Positions 46,301 through 58,941 are shown, counted from the first letter of the stretch. The stretch is DNA of 64,000 bases from Bisporella sp. PMI_857 (GCA_021307315.1 JAJSPD010000001.1:558001-622000); one strand, 5' to 3'. Numbers and translations are program-made. The notes: generated from the letters alone by a model not told the origin.

Positions 46301-49090
46301 ATGTAGTGACTGTAAAGAGCTAGGTTAGGTCCTATCATATCAAGGTGAGGACTTTTCGGCTTCAAGCCGAAAGAAGCGATTGAACAAATGAACTCACTTG
46401 AAGGTGCTGGTGCTATCCACTTCTCCTTTGGAACTAGAGCTTTAAACCCCCAAGAGGGCATCGTAATCTGTGTGAGACATCCATTTGCCTTTGTCGAGTT
46501 CTCAAAGCCGAGAAACTGGGTTGATGGCACTAACGTATACTCTTCATATGGATGGAAAAGATTCTTGACTATGCTCCCAGTGTCAAAGGGAGCAATCATT
46601 GCATCAGAAGAATTTGTACAATTGAAGTTGTAGGTCACGGTACGATTTTCATTACCGTAAACAAGCCACACGCTCTGGTTGCCCTGTCCCTGGCCCGTAA
46701 AATCTTGGATGTCTGCTCTAGATCTTAAAACCGACCATATGCCGGTTTCAGTCGGTGTTCCCTCACTTCCCGGAAGTAAAATGTCGTAGGTTTTATTGGA
46801 TAGACGATGCAGTAGAAACCCATCGTTTAAAGCAGGATATATGGTTCGAATCTCATACATTCTCTTCAAGACATTGCGAACCGGATGAGAAGGGTCGCGA
46901 TGATCAAGACTCACGTTATCATCTAGGCAGCCATAGAGGGCTGCATCAAGTGGAAAGTTGGTATACTTCTCCGATCCGACTGAATAGCAGCCGCTGTAAA
47001 AGAAGTATCATGTTAGCGAGTGATAATAAGGTATTGGAAATAAATATGCTGCCATTTGTAGTAGCAATTCGTTAGAACTAGAAACTATTGCAAATATTCT
47101 TAATTGAAAAGATACTCACTGTGTCTGCCATGCAAGTGAACTTGTCATCGGCGATCTTCCAAACATGTAATTCCCGGCTGTGTTTTCCAAGACATAAGTA
47201 GCTTGCTCTTCCCCCCACATGAGTGTTGGCACTCCTGGAAGGATCAAAGTCGTGATGAACAGCCCTATAAGATTCTTCTCTATTCCGTTCTTGATGGCTG
47301 GCCAACGAAAGACATCCTGGTTGGTAACTCCGTACATATGGCGAGGATCAAAAAGACCTGTATTCTGATTGATCATGTCATTCGTCGCCATTATGTTCTC
47401 CCAGCCGTCGACCCAATTGATTGGCGTATCGAACTCAGCTTGATAGACTCCATCAATCCCAAGGAATCTACATAGAGAACGATAAATTGAATAATGAAAG
47501 GCTGCAGCGTCAAGCGCACCCTTAGTCGCATTTCGAATGTATAACTGTTCGTTGGTCTCGATGGTAGCGGTTAATGCCTGATCAACAGACCGAAAGGCCA
47601 TTTGTGGCTCTTTGCCTCTACCTAAATAGATTCCCGCTAATGTATTTCCGCTAACTATTTCGCCAGGAATGAAAAAATTTGATTTCCCAACATCTTTTGC
47701 GCATTTCCGAATATATTCTGACCAGTCTGCTTGAGCATCCACAGTGATGGTCAAAGCTTTGTCGATACGGAAGCCATCAATGTCCAGCATTTTTATCGTT
47801 ATGCAGGAGAACAGTTTGATCTTGTCTAGCACACTCGGGCGCCATTCTCGTAGGCGATCTTGAACAAAACCAAATTTGGAGAGTCTGATAATAAGTAGAG
47901 GTTAGTCCCTGAGAAAAGTCTTAGCCTGGATAAGGTCAACACGCTTACTGTTTTTGCCATTCTGGGTAAACCTTGAAATGCCACATTAGTAAATATTCTC
48001 AGATGCATGTATATCTGCACCGATATTGTGTTTGTACTTACCCCAAAAGAGGCAACATCTCCATATTGATCAAGTTCGCTGTCACGGCAGCCCGCCAGTT
48101 GATCTGTCACGTTTCTGCCAACTCTTTCACCAGTTTCGGTCCAAAACCTCGGGTATGCGCAGGTGGTCAGAAATTCATCTGAGATATGGAAATCGTGATA
48201 ACGTCGGTCACTCTTCCATATGGCGTTATGTTCCGTGTAACTAAAAGGAGTTGAGACATTGAGATAATTCTCGAATCCGACAAGGTCACCTAAGCTTTAG
48301 TTAACGTTAGTAGAGGGCATAATCATATCTTTTTGAGTGGCACTTACGTAGACATTGTATTGTCCAGGACTACATACATTCCCCGTGCATGAATTTCTGT
48401 GATGACTTCTCGCCATTGAGTTATGTTACCAAAGTGATGATCGAGAAGTGTCAAATCAAGTGGACTATAACTATCGGCTGCCCAGGGCTGGTTGATGAAT
48501 GGGCTTCCTGCCAAATACAAACCCTATCTAGTATCAGCTATCCGCCTCAAGAGCAACCATTTTGACTTTGTCATACCTTTATGCCCATTCCTTGTAGGTA
48601 ATCCAATGAATCGAGCAAACCTTTGACGTCTCCACCGTTCCGAAACTGATTCGAAATAAGATCATGCTGTGGTATCATCGTTAGAAAAGATCTTTCTGTT
48701 GAGATGGGCTGCATACTTCATAAGCTGTTCCATTGGCATTGTCATTGCTCGGGTCGCCCTTAAATTTCCCAGTCAGCTGCTGCTACCATAGAAATCCTAT
48801 ATAGAGCTGTCTATACATACATTGGCAAATCTGTCCAAAAATATTGTGTAAAATGGAAATCGCCAGTTTGTAGGAGACGGCTGAAATTCATGATTTGTCC
48901 AGAGGCCGTCGTATTCTAAAGGATGTGTTGCACCCGTATTTGTATTCAAACTATAAAACTATTAGACAATGTGATGAACATTAGGAGACAATTGTTATGC
49001 TACTTACTTCCAAGGCTCTTGTTCTGAATCGTATGGCAGTGCATTAATAACTGCAAAGTAGAAAAGAATGTGATGTGTAAACCAAAACAT
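40373..49090 (-). CDS. ags1: Alpha-1,3-glucan synthase (Ags/Mok1 type)
   Basis: This plasma-membrane enzyme makes cell-wall alpha-1,3-glucan. I resolve 22 exons from 49090 to 40373 (2313 aa; relatives about 2400). They are 49090-49008, 48950-48821, 48758-48717, 48666-48577, 48523-48348, 48294-48042, 47971-47949, 47884-47120, 46993-46398, 46309-45662, 45604-45453, 45404-45354, 45213-44691, 44616-44350, 44296-44226, 44075-43965, 43787-43751, 43697-43511, 43347-43006, 42945-42780, 42651-41434 and 41383-40373. After a signal peptide comes an extracellular GH13 domain (Asp307 in DGFRID, Glu341 in PGEIVSG). A membrane helix (about 1060-1085) precedes a cytosolic GT5 domain ([40 protein letters not shown]). 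A Ser-rich linker and about a dozen C-terminal helices, the presumed export channel, follow. All phases agree and no stop intervenes, so it looks functional. The intron count is high. Confidence 0.95.
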
Positions 49091-52027
49091 TGCCGGCGCT
49101 AAATAATGCAAAAAAAGAGGATAAAGAATTGATGAAAAAGATGTTAGCTATTGACTTTACAGCGAAGCCGACATCTATCACAGTAAGGACTGGAAGATAC
49201 TTGGAAGAGAATCGAACGCCGAACAGTATAGCGAGTGACTGAAGAGATACACAAGTTAAGCAAAGAATGCGACAGCTGACATTCTGGAAGAGATACAAGA
49301 AGAAATGCTCATCGTGATTAGAGCCACGAGAAAGGCCCTGGTTAGCAAGGCTCCCTTCCCCTTTGGCAGCGTGTTCAAGCACCAAAATAGCTCCCTGCGA
49401 TGTACCGGTTGCCAGCCACCAGTTTTAAATCCCTGAAAGGCATTTTAGCCAGTTAGGCAGAGTTCCTATCAGCCCAGTTCTTCATCTATGCCTCTTCTAG
49501 CGATACAGATAAAAAATGCCTACGCCTAGACATAACAAGCCGCGGAAGGATGCAAAAGCAAGGATATGGCAGGTTTGGAATTGGATGTACAGAACCTTGA
49601 CGAAATTTGGTGCCAGAGGAGGTGTGCAAAGAGGAAGCATGTTGCATGATGATGTCTTCACCCCAATCATGATCGTCTGTGGCGGCACAAAAGCGCCAAA
49701 ATTCAAGTATAAGACGGTCAGCCGTAATTTGCGCTCTGATAGCTAGTGTAATAAAAAACGAGTCCAAGCACTGATAGACAAGATGTCGGACTTCAGTCTC
49801 GGCTGGGGATTATTTTCGCAGAATCATCTGAAAATAAGCACATGAGCAAAGGCAATAATTTGAAGAATGAATCATAGGCAACAGACAACTCTTAGGGTAA
49901 GTTTATCAGCTCAAAATATACACCTGACTATTTGAAGAAAATCCTTGAGAAGGACATGCCAGTATCCGATCCATCGGAGTAGACACAGACCCTGTGTATC
50001 CATCTATCCCATATTTCTGCCTCTACCCTTGATTCAGGAGGTGGCCAAGTTTGACCCATGCTCACCCTACGTGGATCTCTGCGTAGACGCTTTCTGCGCT
50101 GTTTCTTATTGCGAGGATTGTAAAGATGCCGTGTTTTTTCCGGGAGTTGCCTTTGGGCTTTTGGAGGCTGAGATGATGTTCAGAGGTTGGATGTCGTTGG
50201 CGAAAGATTGCAGGGGATGAGAGGAACAGGTTTAGCGTGTATTGATAAGCGATAACCGTACGACTCGGCGTAGATCACTTTTTAACCTCCCACGCCTTAC
50301 CATAGTATTTGTTTTTTTTTCTTCTGCATGCGTGGGATGTTTAATGCTTCGCTCCCGAATGATTCATACAAGATCTGCTACATGATCTGCTACAGCTTAG
50401 AAAGCTGGCTAGGTTTCCGCAAATTTAATTTTCTAAGAATCGAGAAGTATACCTTTCTCTGAGAAGACTTCTGCCTGGAACTCCATTTTCCAACCCCCGT
50501 CCGACGCGCTCAGCGCCGCATCAGACGGTATAGTCCCGTTTTCTTGTAAAGGAGGTTAAAAGATATCGGGTGCTTGAAACAGGGGGCCCGAATGGCTGCA
50601 GGAGCCTCACGCCACCAAAAATAACTATGTCCCGAAATCCCTGTCAGTAGGGCTGACAAGCTGGGCGGCCGAATACAATCCCGCCAGCGCGGCTCGGTCA
50701 CCATTTTTTACTGGTTTCGAATACGTTTTATATTTGCGAACGAGTATTCTATGTATCTGTCATATCTAGTTTTCAGTGTTATTAGCAGCAGGAAACAATG
50801 GGAGTCGGAGCATGGAACAACTCAAAGCTATGGAGCGCCTTATATTTATGACTTCTTGTTATTTCTCAGCGCGGAGCCATGTCGCGAACTTGTAGTACAA
50901 AATACCGCTAGGTATATGACCCATACTGTGCCTCCGAAGCCACCCGAGTTCTCGAGTTTAAATTTATATCTTGGCGCGTAGAAGAACAATCATTGGTGTC
51001 CAAACGAGCGCCATTGCGCCCAATCTTTCAGGATATATCTCATTTCTTCATAGTCATTTCGAAATATTTTCAGCTTCTCAATTATACTACAGTTCTCACT
51101 TGATAGCTTATGATATACCTTCACCTTTAAAAAAGTGTTTCCTTTTTGGTAATTGTGCTCCTATAGACAAGCTACATCGATCCTAAACAAATCGGCAAAC
51201 CGCTCCTTCATCTATTGGATTATGTATTATGCCAGGTTTCGGACTAATTTTGAAATTTATGTACCTGAGATACTACTTGTAGTAACAAGCCTATCATGAA
51301 ACGGGATATAGTGCAATCCTTCTCCTTCCAATATAGACTAGCTTCTGAGATGTCCGACGCTGATAAAGAAAAATACATGCACGCATTGGCTCTTTATATT
51401 GGCGCCTTTGGTATGTAAGTATGCCGATATAGAAATGTTCTATTAAGTAAGTTTGAGAAATTCCGGTAGCCCCGACCCCTGAGGCTGGGATGTATCAACG
51501 GGAGCTGGTAGAATCTCATTTCCACCTTTGCTTCTCTTCTGTAGTACAATTTATGCTACCAGCATTTCTGTCCATACCCTCTCAGCGACAATTCTTCTTC
51601 CCTTGGGGCCATGTAATTCAGATTTATGAGTACTATTGCCTCATATGCTTAGGGCCTAGCTCCATTGTCAGCCTAGTCTAGCCTTTTGAATCCAGCCTCA
51701 TGAGCCCCTTATGCGCGTAAACACGGCACATTACTTCACCTAATTTTTTTTTTCAATGGCTCGATCCTCTCTACATGAATCAGTACCACATAGCCTCTGC
51801 CATTATCTCTACCTATCCGCTTAGGACGTTGGTGCCAAAACTGTGGTACGGGCCGGTTCTGGTTCCATTTGTGTGACTCCTCTCAACAGTTGTTGATCTT
51901 CTAGACATTTCCCTCTATCAGTCATTATCTTTATCTCCTGCCTGACAAAGGAAAGCCATGGTGGCTGAAAACCAGGAGTCTTGATCGGCCATACCTTAAG
52001 ACATCCACTACACCAACGGTTTTTAAG
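49091..52027. promoter_or_regulatory. 2.9-kb divergent region between alpha-glucan synthase and amylase-like gene
   Basis: The stretch separates two divergent alpha-glucan genes and must hold both promoters. It contains C/T-rich tracts (51720-51980) near the amylase start. Several short open frames (49486-49767, 49945-50220, 50510-50704, 51490-51681) match nothing. The length is large for this compact region and leaves room for complex regulation, but no named site is evident. Confidence 0.45.
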
Positions 52028-54257
52028 ATGGTATTCCCATCAGCATCATTGCTATTGCACTTTGTTCTTTTTGCTTTCGTCCATGCAACGTCCATCAATG
52101 ACTGGAGATCAAGGTCAATTTATCAAATCATTACTGATAGATTTGCGGTATGTTTTTCAGACAGCTTATCTCATGATGCAGGACGCGTCTTGTCGGGTCC
52201 AGCGATTTAGAATAGACATAAATCGAAGTGTCTACGAGTTCAGCTGATTACTAGAACCAAGCACTAATGCGTCAATTAGAGAACTGATGGATCTGTAACG
52301 CATCCCTGCAATCCAAAGGATAAGAAGTACTGTGGTGGAACATGGCAAGGAATCATCAACCAGTTGGACTATATCCAGGGCATGGGCTTCACTGCTGTAA
52401 GTGACAGTGGAGAAGGTTTCATTGAGGCTTCAACACCAATGCGTCGGTCCAGGAAGATGTTTGACTGACTACGTTGGATATAGATTTGGATATCCCCTAT
52501 AGTTAAGAACATTGAAGGATCGAAAGAGGCTGGAGAGCCTTATCACGGATTCTGGAGCCAAGATATTACAAAAGTTAACGCACATTTTGGAACGAAAGAT
52601 GACCTCAAGGCGTTATCAAAGGCTTTACACGACCGAGATATGCTACTAATGATTGATGTTGTAGCCAACAATTTTGCATTTGCTGGGCCAGGGGCACAGA
52701 CCAATTACTCCAGCTTTGTTCCTTTCAATAGCAAAGAATACTTCCATCCTTTCTGCTATATTCAAGACTACACGGATGAGTAAGTGACTTAGTAGGAAAG
52801 AGTATATTCATATGTTAATTGTATTCTAGCAATAATTCGCAACAGGTATCCTACTTTGTGTATATTATATGAGTAATGCTGATTGATGGGATAGTGCTGG
52901 TTAGGAAACGATGTTTTGTCGTTACCAGATGTTAACACAGAGCTGGAATCTGTAAGGTCAATATGGGATCAATGGGCAAAGGACGTCGTCGCCAATTACT
53001 CAAGTTAGTCCCATTATATTCGTTCGTTTAAAGTGCTAACACCAGACACAAAGTCGATGGGATGCGTGTTGACGCAGCAAAGCATGTGTCGAAACCATTC
53101 TGGACGCAATTCCAGCCATCTGCGGATATCTATACCATGGGAGAAGTCCTGTCTGACAAAGCAGACTACACATGTGACTACATGTCTAATGCATTAAGCG
53201 GAGTTCTCAACTACCCAATGTCGGGATACTCCCACAAGAATGAGGGCTTTGGCTAACCTTATGCAAAGGTGGTTTGCACTCAACAATACATTTCTCAGCA
53301 ACCCCCCTCTCGACATGGCCATTCTCGAACACCAGTACCGAGACATGATCGCAAGCTGTCAAGATACCACGCTACTTGGCACGTTCACAGGTCAGTTCAT
53401 GTAAATTCCGTAGATACCCTTTCTTTAAAAAATCATACGATCCCTATACCAAAGCAGAGAATCATCTCAAACACAATGTACACAAATAACCCAGTCATAA
53501 CCATTTAAACTCACACCCACCCAGAAAACCAAGACCAGCCCCGCCTCGCACACTATACATCCTCGATAACTCTCCTTAAATCAGCCCTCGCATTCGCCTT
53601 CCTCACAGACGGGATTCCTACAATCTACTACGGATCCGAACAGGCCCTCAACGGGCTCACCGACCCCGACAACCGCGAAGCCCTCTGGTTAACCGGGTAC
53701 AACACTTCATCGCCACTCTATCTCGCGATCACCGCCATGAACACTGCTCGCAATGCCGTCGCCCGCGCCAGCACCTACACGTATTGGTCTGGGTACTGGA
53801 CATGGAAGAGCAAGATCGTGATGGTGGGCGAGCAAGGCGAGATGATGGTAGTGCGGAAAGGGTATGATCGGAGTATCGTGACTGTGTTGACGAACCGCGG
53901 GGAGGGGAGTGGGACCATGGGACCGTATCAGGTTGGAGATACGAATTTCGGGGAGGGTAGGACGGTGTTGGATGTTCTAGGTTGTCAGACACAGGTTGTG
54001 GGGAAATACGGTAAGTTCTCTCGAGGTCTGAGGTAATTTGATCGCTAATTGAGGTGAAAGGTGTGATTGAAGTAACGATCAAGAATGGGGAGCCGCAGGC
54101 TTGGATCGAGACAGATCTCATGGCGAACTCTACTATCTGTCCGAACGTTGACAAAACGGCACAGCCACTCAAGAAAAATTTAGCGATCAGTCTCTTGCCT
54201 TCTGTACAAAGTTTCGTTCTAGCTTGTATTGCCTGTTTTTACAGTGCATATCTGTAG
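52028..54257 (+). pseudogene. GPI-anchored GH13 alpha-amylase-like protein (AmyD/AgtA type), frameshifted
   Basis: Relatives in Aspergillus (AmyD, AgtA) act on alpha-glucan chains at the cell wall and influence alpha-1,3-glucan amount. Exons are 52028-52147, 52280-52396, 52484-52779, 52830-52845, 52895-53003, 53054-53390, 53525-54010 and 54061-54257. Exon 6 has one base too many, so the frame changes after NYPM near 53222 and a TAA follows in the original frame. All later exons are clean in the second frame. A signal peptide starts the protein, and a hydrophobic tail after a Ser/Asn-rich stretch suggests a GPI anchor. GH13 regions are DVVANN (I), GMRVDAAKH (II), GEVL (III) and ENQDQP (IV). 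The three catalytic acids are kept, but the histidines of regions I and IV are Asn and Gln. Exon 4 is only 16 bp. Either this is a recent pseudogene or a single-base assembly error. Confidence 0.82.
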
Positions 54258-54473
54258 TATATCTTCTGTACATCAGACCTACCATAATCTAATGGGAATA
54301 ATACCTTCTAAGGAAGCTTCAAAGAAATTCACCGCGGAAATAGCAAAGCTAGATCCCATCCCACTGTCTTCACTCCGCGTGTTTGATGAAGGCCTGATTG
54401 AGTTCCCTATGCTTTTTATTGGTATACAGCAACATCGACCACTAACGCAAGATTCTAGAATCTATAAATTCCC

Positions 54474-56808
54474 TCACGGGATGATCTCTTCAGTCTCATC
54501 CACGATTTCCTCGACAATTTCCTCGATGATCTGATCATCCTGACCCTCTGTAGACTTAATCAAACCTTCCAATGGATCATCTGGTAGACCAAGGGCCTCC
54601 TTCTCCATCTTGAGGTCGTTGTCAACATCCGCTCTCCAAGCCAGCCACTCATCCAAAAGTCTTCTTCGGTGTTCAACGACCGCAAGATCTGCAGATGCGC
54701 CACGATCCGCATCTTCTTGCTCGAAGAGTTTGCTATACTCTCGAAGGTTCTTGCGAATCGTCTTTTGCTCCTCCTTGGTGAGAAGTGTTGGTGGACGGGG
54801 CCTCCAGAGCCACTGCTTGAATTTCTCAACGGGTTCTTCGCGGAGCTGCTCGCCCTTGAAATCGTAGAGGTGGTAGCCGTTTTCCATCTATAAGAGTTAG
54901 CCACTGGATCAATTTTGGATATGGTGTTGTGGGGGGAGGGAGGGGTATACCGTGTGTTTCCAGATACTGGCGCTTGTGGCAACGAATCTACCAGTAGGAT
55001 CCCAATCGATATCGGTGACACCATAGTGATCAGCCGTGTTCATGAGTTGCAGGTTGGCAGTCAAATCCTTTTCGCTCTCTGGCTTCTCTCCTTCGAAATC
55101 CATATCATAAAACTCCAGTTCAAAGCTTTGTTGTGAGTGAACTGTGGCTACTATTACGAAACGACCTTTGGGAGACCAGTAGATGGCGTTGCTGTTCTTC
55201 TTGTCGTAAGTTCGGATGTGCTTGAAGTTGCCGACTGCCGCACCTCCCTTAACTTTCTCAGGACAATAAAATGCAACAGATGTCTTGGGCGGTACTGCTG
55301 AAGGTGCAGCTACTTCAGCGGTAGTAATGATAACAAATCGATCTCCCTTCGGCTCCCAAGCAAAGTTGATGACAGTATCTTTAATAGAATCAACAACTTC
55401 GACGGGAACGCCTTTTTCTCGGACACGGAATATCTCTAAACTGGTAGCTAATGACTTCTTTGATTTGGAGTGGCGGTCCACCTTGACACAGAGATATGAG
55501 GCATCTGATTGCCAGTGAAGCTTAGCATCAGTGACACTAAAAAGGTTCAATGTTCTGACAACCTCTTTCGAAGGGATGCTCATCAAGCCGACCTTTGCGG
55601 GGTTGCTGCCGATTTCGGGCGTCCAATAGCAGAAAAGTTGCTCGTAAGTCTTGATGCCCTCTCGTCGAGGTGTAGCTGGCGCCCACTCGAAATCCATAAC
55701 ACCTTCGATCTTGATAGAGGTTTTATCAAGAAGCCCCATGCGTGGAAGCTCGTAGACGGAGATAGAGGCGCCTTGTGTTAATCTTGCAACGTACTTGTCA
55801 TCTGCAGACCATTTAAACGCAGGCCATATGACCTTTCTCTTGATGGGCTGGCCAGCCTCATCATTGCTATTACTTGGGAGATCAAGATTTGCGAATGACC
55901 TAAGAGGCTTGCCAGTCTCGATGTCCCAAATAACATAGTTCTTGCCGTCATCGTCGATGGACAACATTGGGTGGCCTTCTTCAGGGATCGAGATCGGTCG
56001 ATTCGACCATGTGGTCAGGTATTTCTCACCAGGCGAGTAGTCGACCAGGTTAACGAAAGGATGGGCGAACCGCTTCTGACGAGTCCAACCCGGTCCTCCC
56101 CAGAGCTGAACGCCTTGTTGATGCATAGATGTCAAGTAAGTTCCTTGTGGTGACCACTGCACGAAAGATTCGGTCCAGTGTTGCCGGTCAATAACTTCCT
56201 CAGGCGTATCCTTCTCGTTGTTCCAATAGACCTGAACCCTGTCATCCTTGTACATAACGAACTGGTCTCTACCGCGCCCACTCGGGTCTGCTAGCCATGA
56301 TCTCAAATGTTCCTTCTCCACAAATGGTTCGATCTTAGGTGGCGTGTATTTCTCATCAATTCGTCCTTCTCGGCCATATCTGTCGATATCGGTTAGTTTG
56401 TTAACTCGTAGCACATGCTTCTTATCAAGAGGAACGCCGTCAAGCGCTTTGCAAGCAGCGACCGCTTCGGCGGGTGTGGAATATTCAACGAACGCAAATC
56501 TGCCTACAGTCAATACTAGGAAGCCAATAAGCTGCAGAATTTGCCTACCTGTACGATTTGCCATCGTCGCCAATAGGCATGTAAACGTCCTCCTTCGTCT
56601 TGCCTACAGCATTCAGTTTCCGCAATAGGAATTTAATGAGTTTGGGCTTTGTATCCTCCGTAACTTCTGGTAGACCATCGATAACAACAAATGTGTCCAG
56701 GCCTTGCTCTAGTTGGACCTCAAATCGCTCCCGTAAGTCGGAAAAGTCTATCTCCTCCTCGTCGAACTCATCCTCCGGGTCTGGGAGATGATCGAAAGAT
56801 GGCGCCAT
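54474..56808 (-). CDS. PRT1: Eukaryotic translation initiation factor 3 subunit B (Prt1)
   Basis: eIF3b is a core scaffold of the eIF3 complex on the 40S ribosomal subunit. Exons are 56808-56549, 56499-54951 and 54887-54474 (740 aa), with introns of 49 and 63 bp. An acidic N-terminus ([17 protein letters not shown]) leads to an RRM at about 40-125, with RNP-like [14 protein letters not shown] spanning intron 1. A long WD40-like propeller fills about 150-640, including [13 protein letters not shown] just before it and repeated FxWxP words such as [13 protein letters not shown] and [10 protein letters not shown]. The C-terminal helical tail contains [20 protein letters not shown], which in relatives contacts eIF3i and eIF3g. 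It ends in an acidic stretch. The gene is divergent from CCT2 across 418 bp. Confidence 0.96.
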
Positions 56809-57226
56809 GATTGCGATTTACTTCAATAGGTTGTATCTGCCTGTGCCTTTTCCTATACTCTAAATCGTATATCCGCGAGGAAGCCGTAATGCTCCTCTTG
56901 TCTTGATTGCCGCGTTGAAAATTTGACCCCGCCCGAATCAGTGGGATCTAAATATGAGATGTCCACAGTTGAAACTTGGTCGCGGGCTTGCGCAGAATAT
57001 TACTGATATGATCTCTCGAGGCAGAGGCGCCCAAATAGTATATTAGAGAAAGGCGGGGGCTGTTCGTGGTTGATAAAAAAATCTGGAGGGGTTTGTGTGC
57101 GGATGGCGCTAGTAAAGAGGTTGCTCTAGCGAGGATCCCAAAATTATTCGCGTCCGCATCCCAAATATTTGAGCAGGAGGTGCCTTGACCCTTACACTCA
57201 CTTCTGCAACGATACAATACTGCATT
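56809..57226. promoter_or_regulatory. Bidirectional promoter, eIF3b and CCT2
   Basis: A 418-bp gap separates the start codons of two strongly expressed housekeeping genes. No gene lies inside. The minus-strand open frame at 56948-57217 looks accidental. Confidence 0.5.
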
Positions 57227-58941
57227 ATGGCGTCATTCAACCCGACGCAGATATTTGACGATGGAACGACCGAGGAGAAGGGAGAAAATGCACGTCTTTC
57301 GGCCTTTGTTGGAGCTATCGCAGTTGGAGATCTAGGTAGGCTGATCATACCTTGATATATAGCACAGAGACTGACAGATCCAGTGAAATCTACCTTAGGA
57401 CCTAAGGGCATGGACAAGATCTTGCAGAGTGCCTCGACTGGCGAAATTATGGTCACGAATGATGGAGCTACAATCCTCAAGTCTATTGCCCTTGACAACG
57501 CGGCTGCCAAAGTACTTGTCAACATCTCCAAAGTTCAAGATGATGAAGTCGGAGATGGAACTACCTCGGTCACAGTTCTGGCGGCAGAGCTTCTCCGAGA
57601 AGCAGAGAAGCTAGTTGACAGGAAAATACACCCTCAGACCATCATCGAAGGTTATCGGATAGCGAGCCAAGCTGCTCTAGCTGCCCTTGAGAAATCCGCA
57701 GTGAACCACAGTAGTAATCCGGAAGCGTTTAGAAGGGACCTTCTAGCTATTGCGCGGACGACTCTGAGCTCAAAGGTTCTCTCTCAGGACCGAAACCAAT
57801 TCTCAGAGCTAGCAGTAGATGCGGTTTTGCGGATGAAAGGTTCTTCAGATCTGAGCCATATCCAAATAATTAAGAAGGCGGGAGGGAAACTCAGCGATTC
57901 ATATCTAGATGAAGGGTTCATTCTAGACAAAAGAATCGGTGTCAACCAACCAAAACGATTGGAGAAAGCAAAGATCCTCATTGCCAACACCGCCATGGAT
58001 ACAGACAAGATCAAGATTTTTGGAGCTCGTGTTAAGGTTGGTTCTACCGGAAAACTTGCAGAATTAGAAAGGGCGGAGAAAGAAAAGATGAAGGCGAAGG
58101 TGGATAAGATCAAGGCACATGGCATCAACTGCTTCATCAATCGGCAGTTGATCTACAATTGGCCAGAGCAGCTATTTTCGGATGCAGGTATAATGTCTAT
58201 CGAACATGCGGACTTTGATGGTATTGAGCGATTAGCGCTTGTGACCGGTGGCGATATCACGTCAACCTTTGACCACCCAGATCAAGTAAAGCTTGGCTAT
58301 TGCGACGTGATTGAGGAAGTTATCATTGGCGAGGACACCCTCATCAAGTTCTCCGGTGTAGCAGCAGGACAGGCTTGCACGATTGTTCTTCGTGGTGCTA
58401 CTGAGCAATTACTGGACGAAGCTGAACGTTCCCTCCATGATGCTCTTGCAGTCCTGTCCCAAACAGTACAAGAGCCACGCACTACGTTGGGCGGTGGCTG
58501 TGCGGAAATGTTAATGGCTAAGGCTGTGGAAGGAGCGGCTTTGAAGGTTGATGGCAAGAAGCAAATTGCGGTCTCTGCGTTCGCCACTGCTTTGAGACAG
58601 CTGCCAACTATCCTGGCAGACAATGCCGGTTACGATTCTTCGGACCTGGTCGCAAAGTTGAGAACGGCCATTTACGACGGCATGACGACTTATGGATTGG
58701 ATCTGCTGACACCTGGCGGCGGGATCACTGATATGAGGGAGCTCGGTGTGATTGAGAGCTATAAGCTGAAGAAGGCTGTTGTCAGCTCTGCGAGTGAGGC
58801 AGCAGAGGTTCGTCAAATTTTCATTTGGCTTCGGCACCACTCAGTCAATGAGCTTTAGAAACTAAGGTTACTAACATTTCACAGCTTCTTTTAAGAGTAG
58901 ACAACATTATCCGAAGCGCCCCACGAAAACGCGAGAGATGA
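57227..58941 (+). CDS. CCT2: T-complex protein 1 subunit beta (CCT2/TCP-1 beta)
   Basis: Cct2 is one of eight subunits of the cytosolic chaperonin TRiC, which folds actin and tubulin. Exons are 57227-57335, 57384-58807 and 58885-58941 (529 aa, the normal length). The first intron splits a codon in [15 protein letters not shown]. The tiny last exon codes for the final 18 residues, [18 protein letters not shown], and without it the protein would read into the intron. ATP-binding motifs are [14 protein letters not shown] and GDGTTS (93-98), plus the C-terminal GGGCAEM. The apical-domain run [17 protein letters not shown] is typical of the beta subunit. No anomaly was seen. Confidence 0.96.

Noticed and set aside
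46830..46860. GGTTCGAATC, a tRNA T-arm motif
   Set aside because: It lies inside a well-defined coding exon of the alpha-glucan synthase.
50510..50704. Similarity between minus-strand words WWREAPA here and WWIAEAPA at 260-598
   Set aside because: Only a few residues match in unsupported frames, and the underlying DNA shows no extended repeat.
53062..53256. Reading the amylase as ending normally at the TAA after GFG
   Set aside because: The protein would lack region IV and the rest of the catalytic barrel, while clean coding sequence continues in the next phase.
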